DNA of 42,514 nucleotides, taken from NCBI GenBank assembly GCA_029557535.1, contig JAKQII010000309.1:1-42514 (forward strand), read 5' to 3'. Of this stretch, positions 28,851 through 37,753 are shown piece after piece. Below the pieces are notes generated by a model, which saw nothing but the letters and a program-made list of their open reading frames with translations, was not told where the DNA came from and ran no database searches. The position numbers and the translations under genes were made by a program. How positions within the stretch are numbered: the stretch's first letter is position 1; each line of letters starts with the position of its first letter. The stretch is from Acidobacteriota bacterium. Its GTDB lineage: Bacteria > Acidobacteriota > Blastocatellia > Pyrinomonadales > Pyrinomonadaceae.

Positions 28851-31800
28851 ATGAGCAAACAAATCAACAGACGCGAGTTTTTGGCAACGATTTCGGCGGC
28901 AGGTTTCGGCGCACTCGTCGCATCGACGAAGGCCTGGGGGCTTGAGGCGATCACGAACCCGCTTGGGGTTTATCCGAACCGCGACTGGGAAAAGGTCTAT
29001 CGCGATCTTTGGGCCTACGACTCGAAATTCACGTTCACGTGCGCTCCGAACGATACGCATAATTGTCTGCTCAACGCGTACGTCCGCCAGGGCGTGATCA
29101 CGCGCATCGGGCCGTCGATGCGTTACGGCGAGGCGACCGATCTTGCCGGCAACAAGGTCACGCACCGCTGGGATCCGCGCGTTTGCCAGAAAGGGCTGGC
29201 GTTGACGCGTCGCTTTTATGGTGACCGCCGCGTCAATCAGACGATGGTCCGCGCCGGGTTCAAACGTTGGTATGACGAAGGCTTCCCGCGCGGGAGCGAC
29301 GGTCGTCCCGACGAAAGCTACTTTCAGCGGGCCCGCGACGAATGGGTCCGAATGTCGCATGACGAGGCCGCCATGATCGTCGCCGCCGCGCTCAAGAACA
29401 TCGCCGAGACCTACACGGGCGACGAGGGGAAGCGCCGTTTGAAGGAACAACATTACGACGAGGCGACGATCGAGGCGACCGGAGGCGTCGGAACGCAGGT
29501 CTTGAAGTTCCGCGGCGGCATGCCACTGCTCGGTATTACGCGGGTTTTCGGAATGTACCGATTCGCCAATTCGATGGCGCTGCTCGACGCCAAGATCCGC
29601 GGTGTCGGTCCCGATCAGGCCATTGGCGGCAAGGGATTCGACAATTACTCGTGGCATACGGACCTCCCGCCGGGCCATCCGATGGTGACGGGACAACAGA
29701 CCGTCGAGTTCGACCTGAGCTCGGTCGAACATGCGAAAACGCTTGTTGTCTGGGGCATGAACTGGATTACGACGAAGATGCCAGACGCGCACTGGCTGAC
29801 CGAAGCCCGCGTCAAGGGAACGAAGATCGTTGTCATCGCCTGCGAGTACTCGGCGACGGCGACGAAGGGCGACGATGTCGTTGTCGTCCGGCCGGGAACG
29901 ACCCCCGCGCTCGCCCTGGGATTTGCGAACGTCATCATGCGCGACAAGCTCTACGACGACAAATACATCCGCGAATGGACCGATTTTCCGATCCTCGTGC
30001 GGATGGACAGTCTCAAATATCTCAAGGCGTCGGACGTATTCGGATCCGTCCCTGCCGAACTGAAGTCAACGTTTCTCGTGCGCGAAGGCGAGAAGGAACC
30101 GCCGCCCGCGAAGCAAACGACCCAAAACGTCGTCTCCGAAAAGCTCCGCAACGAATGGGGTGATTACGTTGTTTGGAATGCGAAAACGGGGACGCCCGAA
30201 GCCCTCAACCGCGATCAGATAGGAAAGAACTCGAAAACCGCCGACGCCCAACTCGAAGGCGCGGTCGAGGTCACGCTCGCCGACGGTACCAGGGTCAAAT
30301 GCCGTCCGGTCTTTGATCTGATCAAGGAATACGCGGCGCACTTCGATCCGAAAACCGTCGAAGAGATCACCTGGGCGCCGGCCGCGGCGGTCGAACGACT
30401 GGCGAAGCACTTCGCGGCCGAACCCGGCACGACCCTTTTTGCGGTCGGCATGGGCCCGAATCAGTTCTTCAACAGCGACAATAAAGACCGCGATACGATC
30501 CTGCTCGCGGCGCTGACCGGAAACGTCGGCAAGATCGGCGGGAACATCGGATCGTACGCCGGCAACTACCGCGTCGCGCTTTTCAACGGCGCTCCGCAAT
30601 GGATCAACGAGAATCCGTTCGACATCGAACTCGACCCGGCGAAACCGGCAAGACCGAAGCAATACTGGAAGGCCGAGTCGGCACATTACTACAACCATGA
30701 GGACCACCCGCTCCGCGTCGGCAACAAACTGCTGACCGGCAAGACCCATATGCCGTGTCCGACGAAGTCGCTGTGGTTCGCGAACGCGAACTCGATCCTC
30801 GGGAACGTGAAATGGCATTACAACCAGGTGTTCAACGCACTGCCCCGGATCGAGATGATCGCCGTCAACGAATGGTGGTGGTCGACTTCGTGTGAGTGGG
30901 CGGACGTCGTTTTCGGCGTCGATTCGTGGGCCGAACTCAAACATCCGGACATGACCGCATCGGTTACCAATCCGTTCCTGCTTGTCTTCCCGAAGACGCC
31001 TATCGAACGCATTTTCAACACCTTGGGAGATATCGAGGTCTGTGCGCTCGTCTCGTCGAAACTCGCGGAACTGACCGGGGACCAGCGCTTTAATGATTAC
31101 TGGAAGTTCGTGCGCGAGGGCCGCACCGATATTCATCTGCAACGCATCCTCGACCACTCGACGAACACCAAAGGCTACAGGTTCGAGGATCTTCACGCCA
31201 AGGCGCTCGAGGGCGTACCGATGCTTATGAACAGCCGGACGACGCCAAAAAGCGTTGGCTACGATCAGCTTACGGATACGACACCGTGGTACACGAAGAG
31301 CGGCCGGCTCGAGTTCTATCGCGAAGAGGACGAGTTCATCGAGGCGGGCGAGAACCTGCCCGTCCACCGTGAACCGGTCGATTCGACCTTCTACGAACCG
31401 AACATCATCGTTGCTCCTCAGCACGAGGCGCTGCGGCCCTCGGGACCCGAAGCTTACGGGGCGAAACGCGATGACCTGTCCTGCGAGACGCGTTGCGGCC
31501 GCAATGTTGTCTACAGTTGGGAAGAGGCGAAGAAGACCGCGCACCCGCTGATGAAAGACGGCTTCAAGTTTGTCTTTCACACGCCCAAATACCGCCACGG
31601 ATCGCACACGACACCGATTGACACCGATATGGTTGCGGTTCTGTTCGGACCCTTCGGCGACATTTATCGCCGCGACAAACGCGCTCCGTTCGTGACCGAG
31701 GGTTATGTCGATATCAACCCTCTCGACGCGCAGGAGCTCGGCGTTGCCGACGGCGACTATGTCTGGATCGATCCCGATCCGGAGGACCGGCCGTTCCGCG

Positions 31801-32282
31801 GCTGGAAAGAACGCAAGGCGGATTATGAGGTCGCCCGACTTATCTGCCGTGCCAGGTATTATCCCGGAACGCCGCGCGGCGTGACACGCATGTGGTTCAA
31901 CATGTACGCGGCGACGCCCGGATCCGTGAAAGGCCAAAAGCAACGGGCCGATGGATTGGCGAAGAACGAAACGACCAATTATCAGGCGATGTTCCGTTCC
32001 GGATCGCATCAATCGGCGACGCGTGGCTGGCTCAAGCCGACCTGGATGACCGATTCGCTGGTCCGCAAAGGACTTTTCGGACAGGCGATCGGGAAGGGCT
32101 TCGCGCCTGATATCCATTGTCCGACGGGAGCCCCTCGCGAGTCATTCGTCAAGATAACTAAAGCCGAGCCCGGCGGCATCAACGGTGAGGGCTTGTGGCG
32201 TCCCGCACAGATCGGGATCCGTCCGAAGACCGAAAGCGACGCGATGAAGAAATATCTTTCCGGCGGTTTCTTGAACAGTTAA
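28851..32282 (+). CDS. Tat-exported molybdoenzyme catalytic subunit, NxrA/pNarG-like
   Basis: This 1143-residue protein belongs to the type II DMSO-reductase family and resembles catalytic subunits of periplasmic nitrite oxidoreductases (Nitrospira/anammox type) and haloarchaeal outward-facing nitrate reductases. A twin-arginine signal is present ([18 protein letters not shown]). The FS0 cluster region [11 protein letters not shown] (Cys64, Cys72) continues to Cys112 in [13 protein letters not shown]. The probable molybdenum ligand is Asp271 in [11 protein letters not shown], corresponding to the Asp in YNSDLPPASP of NarG. The two bis-MGD domains and the C-terminal beta-barrel domain are complete. 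Length agrees with NxrA (about 1145). It converts nitrate/nitrite on the outer face; direction is not decided by sequence, and other oxyanions are possible. Its Fe-S partner follows after 13 bases. Confidence 0.9.
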   Translation: MSKQINRREFLATISAAGFGALVASTKAWGLEAITNPLGVYPNRDWEKVYRDLWAYDSKFTFTCAPNDTHNCLLNAYVRQGVITRIGPSMRYGEATDLAGNKVTHRWDPRVCQKGLALTRRFYGDRRVNQTMVRAGFKRWYDEGFPRGSDGRPDESYFQRARDEWVRMSHDEAAMIVAAALKNIAETYTGDEGKRRLKEQHYDEATIEATGGVGTQVLKFRGGMPLLGITRVFGMYRFANSMALLDAKIRGVGPDQAIGGKGFDNYSWHTDLPPGHPMVTGQQTVEFDLSSVEHAKTLVVWGMNWITTKMPDAHWLTEARVKGTKIVVIACEYSATATKGDDVVVVRPGTTPALALGFANVIMRDKLYDDKYIREWTDFPILVRMDSLKYLKASDVFGSVPAELKSTFLVREGEKEPPPAKQTTQNVVSEKLRNEWGDYVVWNAKTGTPEALNRDQIGKNSKTADAQLEGAVEVTLADGTRVKCRPVFDLIKEYAAHFDPKTVEEITWAPAAAVERLAKHFAAEPGTTLFAVGMGPNQFFNSDNKDRDTILLAALTGNVGKIGGNIGSYAGNYRVALFNGAPQWINENPFDIELDPAKPARPKQYWKAESAHYYNHEDHPLRVGNKLLTGKTHMPCPTKSLWFANANSILGNVKWHYNQVFNALPRIEMIAVNEWWWSTSCEWADVVFGVDSWAELKHPDMTASVTNPFLLVFPKTPIERIFNTLGDIEVCALVSSKLAELTGDQRFNDYWKFVREGRTDIHLQRILDHSTNTKGYRFEDLHAKALEGVPMLMNSRTTPKSVGYDQLTDTTPWYTKSGRLEFYREEDEFIEAGENLPVHREPVDSTFYEPNIIVAPQHEALRPSGPEAYGAKRDDLSCETRCGRNVVYSWEEAKKTAHPLMKDGFKFVFHTPKYRHGSHTTPIDTDMVAVLFGPFGDIYRRDKRAPFVTEGYVDINPLDAQELGVADGDYVWIDPDPEDRPFRGWKERKADYEVARLICRARYYPGTPRGVTRMWFNMYAATPGSVKGQKQRADGLAKNETTNYQAMFRSGSHQSATRGWLKPTWMTDSLVRKGLFGQAIGKGFAPDIHCPTGAPRESFVKITKAEPGGINGEGLWRPAQIGIRPKTESDAMKKYLSGGFLNS

Positions 32283-32295
32283 AAAGGAGAAAAAT

Positions 32296-33444
32296 ATGGC
32301 CCGCGTATACAATTGGCAACTCGGACGTGAAATGTCCTACTGGTATCCCGAAAGCAGAGCGAGCAAACAGTTCGCCGCCGTTTTCGACATCAACAAATGC
32401 ATCGCGTGTCAGACGTGCACGCTGGCGTGCAAGACGACGTGGACATCCGGGAAAGGCCAGGAATACATGCTTTGGAACAATGTCGAGTCGAAGCCCTACG
32501 GGTTCTATCCGCTTGCCTGGGACCTGAAACTGCTCGAGATGCTCGACGGACAGAAATGGAACGAAGGCGGCGAAAAGCCGGTTTATGAAGGCAGCACGAT
32601 CTTCGAGTCGGCACCCGCCGGCGAGCGTGTCATGGGATGGCGGCCGGAAGACGAGGATTACGCGTATCCGAACGTCGGAGAAGACGATTGCGCGGGCGGC
32701 GTCGACGGCGGGGCGAACATCTTCGAAACGCACGACATGGCGTGGTTCTACTATCTCGCAAGGATCTGCAATCACTGCACTTATCCGGGTTGCCTCGCAT
32801 CTTGCCCGCGCGGCTCGATCTACAAACGACCCGAAGACGGAATCGTGCTGGTGGATCAGGGCCGCTGCCGCGGATATCAGGAATGCGTCCGCGGATGTCC
32901 GTACAAAAAGGTCTTTTTCAACATGATGACGGGGACTTCCGAAAAGTGCATCGCTTGCTACCCGAAAATGGAGCAGGGGATCCAGCCGCAGTGTTTCGTC
33001 AATTGTATCGGGAAGATCAGGATGGCGGGATTCATCAACCCGCCCGACAAGGCAAATCCCGAAAACCCGATCGATTATCTCGTCCACGTCAAAAAGGTCG
33101 CGCTGCCGTTGTTCCCGCAGTTCGGTCTGGAACCGAACGTCTATTACATTCCGCCGATCCATGTTCCGACGTCGTTCACGAAACAGATGTTCGGACCGGG
33201 CGTCGACGCTGCCGTCAAAACCTATCGCGAGGCGGCGGCGAACAAGGATGACGATCTGACCGGGCTGCTCGGGCTTTTCGGTTCGAGCGAAATGTTAATG
33301 GAGCGCTGGAAACGTGTCGGCGACAAGATCATCGGGCTCGATGCGGCCGGAAAACAGATCGTCGACGTTCCGCTCAAGGAGCCCGTTGTCGAGCGCCCGG
33401 CTTTCGACAAGCTCTATCAGATCACGCGAACGAATTGCCCGTAA
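32296..33444 (+). CDS. Fe-S electron-transfer subunit, NxrB/NarH-like
   Basis: This 382-residue subunit carries electrons to or from the molybdoenzyme. It begins [20 protein letters not shown], close to the opening of NxrB and archaeal NarH. Four cysteine clusters are visible: [12 protein letters not shown] (about 35-46), [14 protein letters not shown] (about 158-171), [15 protein letters not shown] (about 194-208) and [20 protein letters not shown] (about 219-238). In the third, Tyr occupies a position held by Trp in NarH, replacing a Cys, which suggests a [3Fe-4S] cluster as in NarH. There is no signal peptide; export would occur with the Tat-targeted catalytic subunit. AAGGAG lies six to eight bases upstream of ATG 32296. 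Confidence 0.93.
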   Translation: MARVYNWQLGREMSYWYPESRASKQFAAVFDINKCIACQTCTLACKTTWTSGKGQEYMLWNNVESKPYGFYPLAWDLKLLEMLDGQKWNEGGEKPVYEGSTIFESAPAGERVMGWRPEDEDYAYPNVGEDDCAGGVDGGANIFETHDMAWFYYLARICNHCTYPGCLASCPRGSIYKRPEDGIVLVDQGRCRGYQECVRGCPYKKVFFNMMTGTSEKCIACYPKMEQGIQPQCFVNCIGKIRMAGFINPPDKANPENPIDYLVHVKKVALPLFPQFGLEPNVYYIPPIHVPTSFTKQMFGPGVDAAVKTYREAAANKDDDLTGLLGLFGSSEMLMERWKRVGDKIIGLDAAGKQIVDVPLKEPVVERPAFDKLYQITRTNCP

Positions 33445-33482
33445 GATCATTTGGGAATTCGGATTTGGGAATTGGTGTAGAC

Positions 33483-34331
33483 ATGAAATCAACGCTATTG
33501 ATCGCACTAATCGCTGTTATGATCGGAGCCGGCCCGGCTTGCCGGCGGGCGATCGTCTCGACGCCCGACGTTCAGGTCGTGTCCGGCCAGACGATCACGC
33601 TCGATGCGAACGCTTCGGTTTGGAACCCGGTGCCGGTCCATCTGTCGAAGCAGATCCAACAAGATCTGGTCGAACCGCGGCTAATGGAGGCCTCGACGCA
33701 GGAAGTCCAGATCCAGGCGATATCCGACGGAAATTTGATCGCTTTCAGGATCGAATGGCTCGACGATACGCAGGACGATCTGCCGGGTCCCGCGAGGTTC
33801 ATGGACGGTGTCGCCGTTCAACTTCCGGCTAAGATCGATCCAAACGTGCCGGCGCCGCAGATGGGCGAAACCGGCAAATCGGTCGAGATCTCGTACTGGC
33901 GGGCCGACTGGCAGGCGGTCGTCGATGGTCGCGCCGATGACATTACGAGCATTTATCCGAACGCCAAGCCGGACCATTATCCGTTCAACGCGAAACCGTT
34001 GGAGAACAATCCCGACGCACAGGCGCAGGCGGCTCAGCGATACTCGCCGGCGCGGGCGCTTGGGAACGGACGCGAAGGTCCGCGCACGGAACCCGTCGAG
34101 GATCTGATCGCCGAAGGGCCGGGCACGCTCGCTCCGGGCCCGAATGCGTTCTCAAAAGGGAAGGGCGTGAGGACGCGGACAGGCTGGGCGGTCGTGATCA
34201 CGCGTCCGCTTCCGGCGGGATTTTCGAAAGAATCGCCCTCGCAGATCGCTTTTGCCGTCTGGCAGGGTTCGCACGACGAGACCGGTGCTAGGAAAATGAG
34301 GAGCGGTTGGGTAAATTTGTTGATGAAATGA
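33483..34331 (+). CDS. Haem b-binding gamma subunit-like lipoprotein (NxrC / ethylbenzene dehydrogenase gamma type)
   Basis: This 282-residue exported protein looks like the gamma subunit found with type II DMSO-reductase enzymes (EbdC, DdhC, SerC, NxrC), which binds one haem b through Met and Lys. The N terminus MKSTLLIALIAVMIGAGPAC ends in a Cys consistent with a lipoprotein (the lipobox is not ideal). The beta-sandwich pattern includes LIAFRIEWLDDTQDD and RFMDGVAVQLPAKI, then EISYWRADWQ, and WAVVITRPLP near the end, as in the family. Candidate haem ligands are the Met in RFMDG and a C-terminal Lys, not proven. The stop overlaps the next start (ATGA). ATG 33483 is chosen because an earlier start would precede the signal peptide with a polar leader. 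Confidence 0.8.
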   Translation: MKSTLLIALIAVMIGAGPACRRAIVSTPDVQVVSGQTITLDANASVWNPVPVHLSKQIQQDLVEPRLMEASTQEVQIQAISDGNLIAFRIEWLDDTQDDLPGPARFMDGVAVQLPAKIDPNVPAPQMGETGKSVEISYWRADWQAVVDGRADDITSIYPNAKPDHYPFNAKPLENNPDAQAQAAQRYSPARALGNGREGPRTEPVEDLIAEGPGTLAPGPNAFSKGKGVRTRTGWAVVITRPLPAGFSKESPSQIAFAVWQGSHDETGARKMRSGWVNLLMK

Positions 34332-34810
34332 CTTTACCTGCCAAGAATCTGAGCATCCTGCTGGATGTCCACACCGAGCTTGAGGAACTGTTCTTTGAAC
34401 ATCAGAAACGGCTGATCAGATTCGATTTTGTCGAAGCGCTCCGGTTGCTCGAACAGTATGAAGCGTCGATCCTGAAGCATATCGAGGACGAGAACACCCA
34501 TCTCCTGCCGATCTACGAAGAACGCGGCGAACAGCAGACGGGTGCGGCCGTTCAACTTTTTTACGATGATCACGAGCGTCTCAAGGCGCACCTTGTCCAG
34601 TTTCGCGAGGAGATCGAAAGTCTGATAACCGATCCCGCTCCCGACAAGAAACTGATCTGGCTGCTCGAGCGCGAAGCGTTCTTCAAGAAACTTTGTGATC
34701 ATCATGACATCCGCGAAACCCGGTTCCTTTACCCCGAGCTCGATCGGATCACGAGCGACGCCGAAAAGGCGGAACTTCTCGGGCGGGTGACTGAGAGCTT
34801 CGCTGACTGA
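34328..34810 (+). CDS. Hemerythrin/HHE-domain protein
   Basis: This 160-residue helical protein carries a hemerythrin-like HHE pattern expected to bind a di-iron centre: His15 (DVHTELEELF), His25, the pair in LKHIEDENTHLLPIYEE, the DDHERLKAH stretch, and DHHDIRETRFLYPEL in the last helix. Such proteins sense or bind oxygen or NO, or supply iron for Fe-S repair (YtfE type). It overlaps the upstream stop (ATGA), so its translation is tied to the haem subunit gene. Start ATG 34328 is chosen for that overlap. A protective or sensory role for the oxygen- and NO-sensitive complex is inferred from position only. Confidence 0.82.
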   Translation: MTLPAKNLSILLDVHTELEELFFEHQKRLIRFDFVEALRLLEQYEASILKHIEDENTHLLPIYEERGEQQTGAAVQLFYDDHERLKAHLVQFREEIESLITDPAPDKKLIWLLEREAFFKKLCDHHDIRETRFLYPELDRITSDAEKAELLGRVTESFAD

Positions 34811-34817
34811 AAACAAA

Positions 34818-35450
34818 ATGCGAAACGAAAGTAAAGTAAACGAACTTCTGCGGGAAGCTACCGAATGGCGGCTGATCGGATTGTTCTTCGAATGCCCCGA
34901 GGGTGAGTGGAAAAAGAACGTCGAAGGTCTCGCTGGCGAGGTCGCCGATGACAACCTCAGGAAGGCCGCGGAATTCTCCAAGGCGCAGGCGGGCGAGGGA
35001 CTCTACCATGCCATCTTCGGTCCGGGCGGCCCGGCCCCGGCGCGCGAGATCAGCTATCGCGACTGGGTTCAGCCCGGCTATTTGCTGTCTGAATTGTCGG
35101 CGTATTACGACGCGTTTTCCTATTCTCCCGCAACCATCGAAATCCCCGATCATATTGCGGTCGAGGCCGGCTTTATTTCGTATCTGCGGATGAAAGAAGC
35201 CTTTGCACTGATGCGCGGCGACGAGGAAGGCGCCGAAGTGACGGCGAGTGCGTCGCGCAAGTTCATTGACGAACACCTATCGAAGATATCCGAGCGGATG
35301 GCGAAATCGCTCGCCGAATCTGAGATCGATTATTTGGTGCTTGCCTCGGACGCGCTGTTCCGTCGCGTCGGCCCGGACAGGGACGCCCGGGTGAAAAAGA
35401 TCCTTCCGGTCCTATCGAACCCTGACGAAGAAGTCGAATGCTCGATGTAA
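34818..35450 (+). CDS. TorD/NarJ-family molybdoenzyme assembly chaperone
   Basis: This 210-residue all-helical protein matches TorD/DmsD/NarJ chaperones, which hold the apo-catalytic subunit and its Tat signal until the molybdenum cofactor is inserted. The opening NELLREATEWRLIGLFFECP and the family signature region EIPDHIAVEAGFISYLRMKEAFA (about residues 110-133) are visible. It lies seven bases after the hemerythrin gene and is last in the operon, matching the usual position for narJ-like genes next to narGH. It is cytoplasmic with no signal peptide. Confidence 0.9.
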   Translation: MRNESKVNELLREATEWRLIGLFFECPEGEWKKNVEGLAGEVADDNLRKAAEFSKAQAGEGLYHAIFGPGGPAPAREISYRDWVQPGYLLSELSAYYDAFSYSPATIEIPDHIAVEAGFISYLRMKEAFALMRGDEEGAEVTASASRKFIDEHLSKISERMAKSLAESEIDYLVLASDALFRRVGPDRDARVKKILPVLSNPDEEVECSM

Positions 35451-35470
35451 GAAAAAACGAACCGGATTCC

Positions 35471-35486
35471 CGGATCGTCTGATCCG
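35471..35486. terminator. Small hairpin between convergent genes, possible terminator
   Basis: CGGATC (35471-35476), GTCT loop, GATCCG (35481-35486). It lies 20 bases after the chaperone stop and directly next to the stop of the convergent small gene. There is no clear T-run, so termination strength is doubtful. Confidence 0.35.
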
Positions 35487-35487
35487 T

Positions 35488-35805
35488 TCACTTCCGCCGC
35501 CGTCCAAGATCCCGTTCGACGATGATCTCGAGCATTGAACCGTCGTCATTCTCGTGAATCCTCGTGAAACCGATCCCGCCGCCAAGCGTCATCGAATCCG
35601 ACATTTCCCGCGGGATCGATATGGCAAGTGTCCGGTCGTCAAAGCTTGCCGCCAGCGATGAACCGCCGACCTCGAGCAGAAAGATCAGATCCATGCCCGA
35701 ACCGAACGAGCAGCTTTCACTAAGCGCGCCTTCAGAGACGAAACGCTCGATGTCTTCCTCGCTCAAGCGCAGTCTAACCGAATTGTGTTCGATCTTTAGT
35801 TTCAT
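35488..35805 (-). CDS. Small DUF7009-like protein
   Basis: This 105-residue protein opens MKLKIEHNSVRLRLSEEDIERF, a pattern I associate with the uncharacterised DUF7009 family, and has a beta-rich remainder (LIFLLEVGGSSLAASFDDRTLAISIPRE, then LEIIVERDLGRRRK). The C terminus looks shorter than in relatives I recall, which usually continue past a KDF-like motif. No catalytic motif is visible. ATG 35805 is preferred to an upstream in-frame ATG because the family starts MKL/MKI. It is convergent with the respiratory operon, sharing the hairpin in between. Function unknown. Confidence 0.6.
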   Translation of the reverse strand: MKLKIEHNSVRLRLSEEDIERFVSEGALSESCSFGSGMDLIFLLEVGGSSLAASFDDRTLAISIPREMSDSMTLGGGIGFTRIHENDDGSMLEIIVERDLGRRRK

Positions 35806-36106
35806 GCGATCACAATAGTTCATTGAACGCATTCAACTTATGATTGCGGTCATATTTATCCCAAATTACGCACTTAAGGAGAGACTTTGCCCGCGAATCT
35901 TCGCCAATCAACGCGATCAAGCAGACCGTGACCGTCGCCATTCGGTAAATGCTGGTAAAATTCAACCTATTAGAGTCTTTCCGACCAGCGATCTTCCGGT
36001 GAATCCACGGAAATTCGGGTTGATTCGCGAGAATTCGTGGGCAAACTCTCTAGCGCGTGATTCGGGTTCATCCTGACTTTTCCTGAAAAATGCTACTCTC
36101 GAATCC
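35806..36106. other. Gene-free 300-base region with a long-arm inverted repeat
   Basis: GAGACTTTGCCCGCGAAT (35881-35898) pairs with ATTCGTGGGCAAACTCTC (36033-36050), 16 of 18 positions, with about 134 bases between. The core GCCCGCGAA also occurs at 18285-18293. No real coding frame was found. The right edge holds the leader of the M20 peptidase gene, without a clear promoter. Confidence 0.5.
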
Positions 36107-37123
36107 ATGAATGTCTCGGAACTTACACTCGCATTGATGAATATCCCGTCGGTTTCGGGCGACGAAAAGGCGGTCGCGGATTATCTCGGCGGATACTTGA
36201 CCGCGCTTGGCTGGACCGTCGAACTGCAGTCCGTTTCGGATACCCAGAGCAACGTCATCGCGCATCTTAACGGGAATCCGCGCGTTGTGTTCTCGACCCA
36301 CATCGACACGGTCCCGCCGCATATTCCGCCGACCGAAGACGATGCGAAGATCTACGGCCGCGGTTCGTGCGACGCGAAAGGCATCATCGCCGCGCAGATC
36401 ACCGCTGCCGAGCGGCTTCGTTCAGACGGGATCGAAGACCTCGGATTGCTCTACACCGTTGAGGAAGAACGCGCATCGATCGGGGCGAAGGCGGCGAACG
36501 AACATCCGCTCGCGGCAAAATGCGAATATCTGATCAACGGCGAACCGACCGACAACGATCTCGCTATCGGTTCGAAGGGAAGCATGCGCGTCGTTATCCG
36601 AACGACCGGAAAAGCAGGGCACTCGGCATATCCTGAAACGGGTGAATCGGCGATCGACAAGTTACTGGACATTCTCGAAGACATCAGGCGCCTCGTCCTG
36701 CCGAAAGATGAGTTCTTCGGTGATTCGACGCTGAACATCGGAGTTCTTTCGGGTGGCGTCGGGTCGAACGTGATCGCGCCGTCAGCCGAAGCGGCGCTCC
36801 ATATTCGCATGGTGACGCCGCTCGAGCCGATCATGGAATTGCTGGAAGCGGCTGTCGACGGACGCGGCGAGATCGATGTACAGTCGTGCAGTCTGCCGGT
36901 CCGGATGGTCGAGGTCGAAGGTTTCCGGCAGAAGGTCGTCCGGTTCACGACCGATATTCCGTATCTCACGAATTGGGGAAAGCCGCTGCTGCTCGGGCCG
37001 GGCTCGATCCTCGACGCGCACACGAAACACGAATTTGTGTTGAAGAAAGACCTCGACGAAGCGGTCGAACTCTACCGATCTCTCGCGATGAATTTACTCA
37101 CCAAAAGGAATGAACCTCAATGA
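36107..37123 (+). CDS. M20-family metallopeptidase (DapE/ArgE/ACY1-like)
   Basis: This 338-residue zinc hydrolase cleaves N-acyl groups from amino acids or peptides. Metal ligands: His65 (FSTHIDTVPP, with Asp67), Asp89 (GRGSCDAKG), the catalytic Glu119/120 (TVEEER), Glu in LINGEPTDN and His in ILDAHTKHEFV near the C terminus. The lid/dimerisation domain (about 155-265, KGSMRVVIRTTGKAGHSAYP) is intact. The presence of dapB, dapA and a probable dapD downstream makes N-succinyl-diaminopimelate a reasonable substrate, but ArgE-type acetylornithine activity cannot be excluded. The stop overlaps the start of the broken GxxExxY gene (ATGA). Confidence 0.85.
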   Translation: MNVSELTLALMNIPSVSGDEKAVADYLGGYLTALGWTVELQSVSDTQSNVIAHLNGNPRVVFSTHIDTVPPHIPPTEDDAKIYGRGSCDAKGIIAAQITAAERLRSDGIEDLGLLYTVEEERASIGAKAANEHPLAAKCEYLINGEPTDNDLAIGSKGSMRVVIRTTGKAGHSAYPETGESAIDKLLDILEDIRRLVLPKDEFFGDSTLNIGVLSGGVGSNVIAPSAEAALHIRMVTPLEPIMELLEAAVDGRGEIDVQSCSLPVRMVEVEGFRQKVVRFTTDIPYLTNWGKPLLLGPGSILDAHTKHEFVLKKDLDEAVELYRSLAMNLLTKRNEPQ

Positions 37124-37531
37124 ACAAAAAATTACTCAACTCACTCACGTACGACGTTGTCGGTGCGGCGATCGAGGCCCCCTAAAGCAATTGGACCGGG
37201 ATTGCTGGCCGATGTTTATCTGGAGTGTTTGAAACGGGAATTCAACCTCAGACAGATCCGGTACCGATCAAGGATTTCGGTTCGGGTCGAATTCAAGGGA
37301 GCTCAAATCTCGACAGAGCTCTGGTGCGACTTCTTTGTCGAGTCGTGCCTCACTGTTTCGGTCCACTCGATGGCGGCGCTCGCTCCGATCCACTCGGCGC
37401 AAATGCTGGCATATATGAAACTCCTCGGCGCGCCCAAGGGGATCATCGTCAACTTTAACTGCACGAACATCTACAGCGAAGGTCAAAAGACGCTTGTTAA
37501 CGAATCGTTCCGATCTCTTCCCGATGAGTGA
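37120..37531 (+). pseudogene. Frameshifted GxxExxY-family gene
   Basis: From ATG 37120 the frame reads MNKKLLNSLTYDVVGAAIEAP and then stops at TAA (37183-37185 region). The rest of the family sequence continues in the +1-shifted frame from KAIGPGLLADVYLECLKREF to PKGIIVNFNCTNIYSEGQK and ends LPDE at 37531. The break lies at a run of five C residues followed by CTAAA; loss of one base would restore a full protein of about 135 residues. The family (small proteins with a GxxExxY motif) has a PD-(D/E)XK-like fold and no settled function. The frameshift may be real decay or a homopolymer sequencing error. Confidence 0.8.
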
Positions 37532-37564
37532 TTGACCGGACGATGTGATCGGAGGTGTGAATCG

Positions 37565-37694
37565 AACCACAAAGGCACGGAGGGAACATAGTTACCTTCG
37601 TGCCCTGATGTGTCTATGTGGTTTAGGATTTGGATCAAACCACAAAGGCACAGAGGGAACATAAGGTCTTCGTGCCCTTTTGTGCCTATGCGGT
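37565..37694. repeat. Two tandem copies of an ACCACAAAGGCAC...GTGCCTATGTGGT hairpin repeat
   Basis: Copy one (37565-37623) runs from AACCACAAAGGCACGGAGGG to tgtctatgtggttt; copy two (37638-37694) from AAACCACAAAGGCACAGAGG to tgtgcctatgcggt. Each is internally complementary end to end, with a centre reading cttcgtgccc. They lie in the 220-base gap before dapB, with no coding capacity. The two copies differ at about ten sites, mainly in the centre and right arm. Confidence 0.8.
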
Positions 37695-37753
37695 CGAGAG
37701 CGATCATTTTGCGCAATTCCCAAGCCGTGGGCGCATGTGCAAAAATACTCGAC

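Noticed and set aside
30066-32117. Minus-strand open frame of 683 codons opposite the NxrA-like gene
   Set aside because: Antisense shadow of a strongly supported catalytic subunit; high-GC third-position bias leaves such frames open by chance.
28851-32282. Reading the molybdoenzyme as a classical cytoplasmic NarG
   Set aside because: It has a twin-arginine signal, the CAPNDTHNC opening of the NXR/pNar group and no narI neighbour; cytoplasmic NarG lacks a functional Tat signal and has the HGVNCTGSC pattern.
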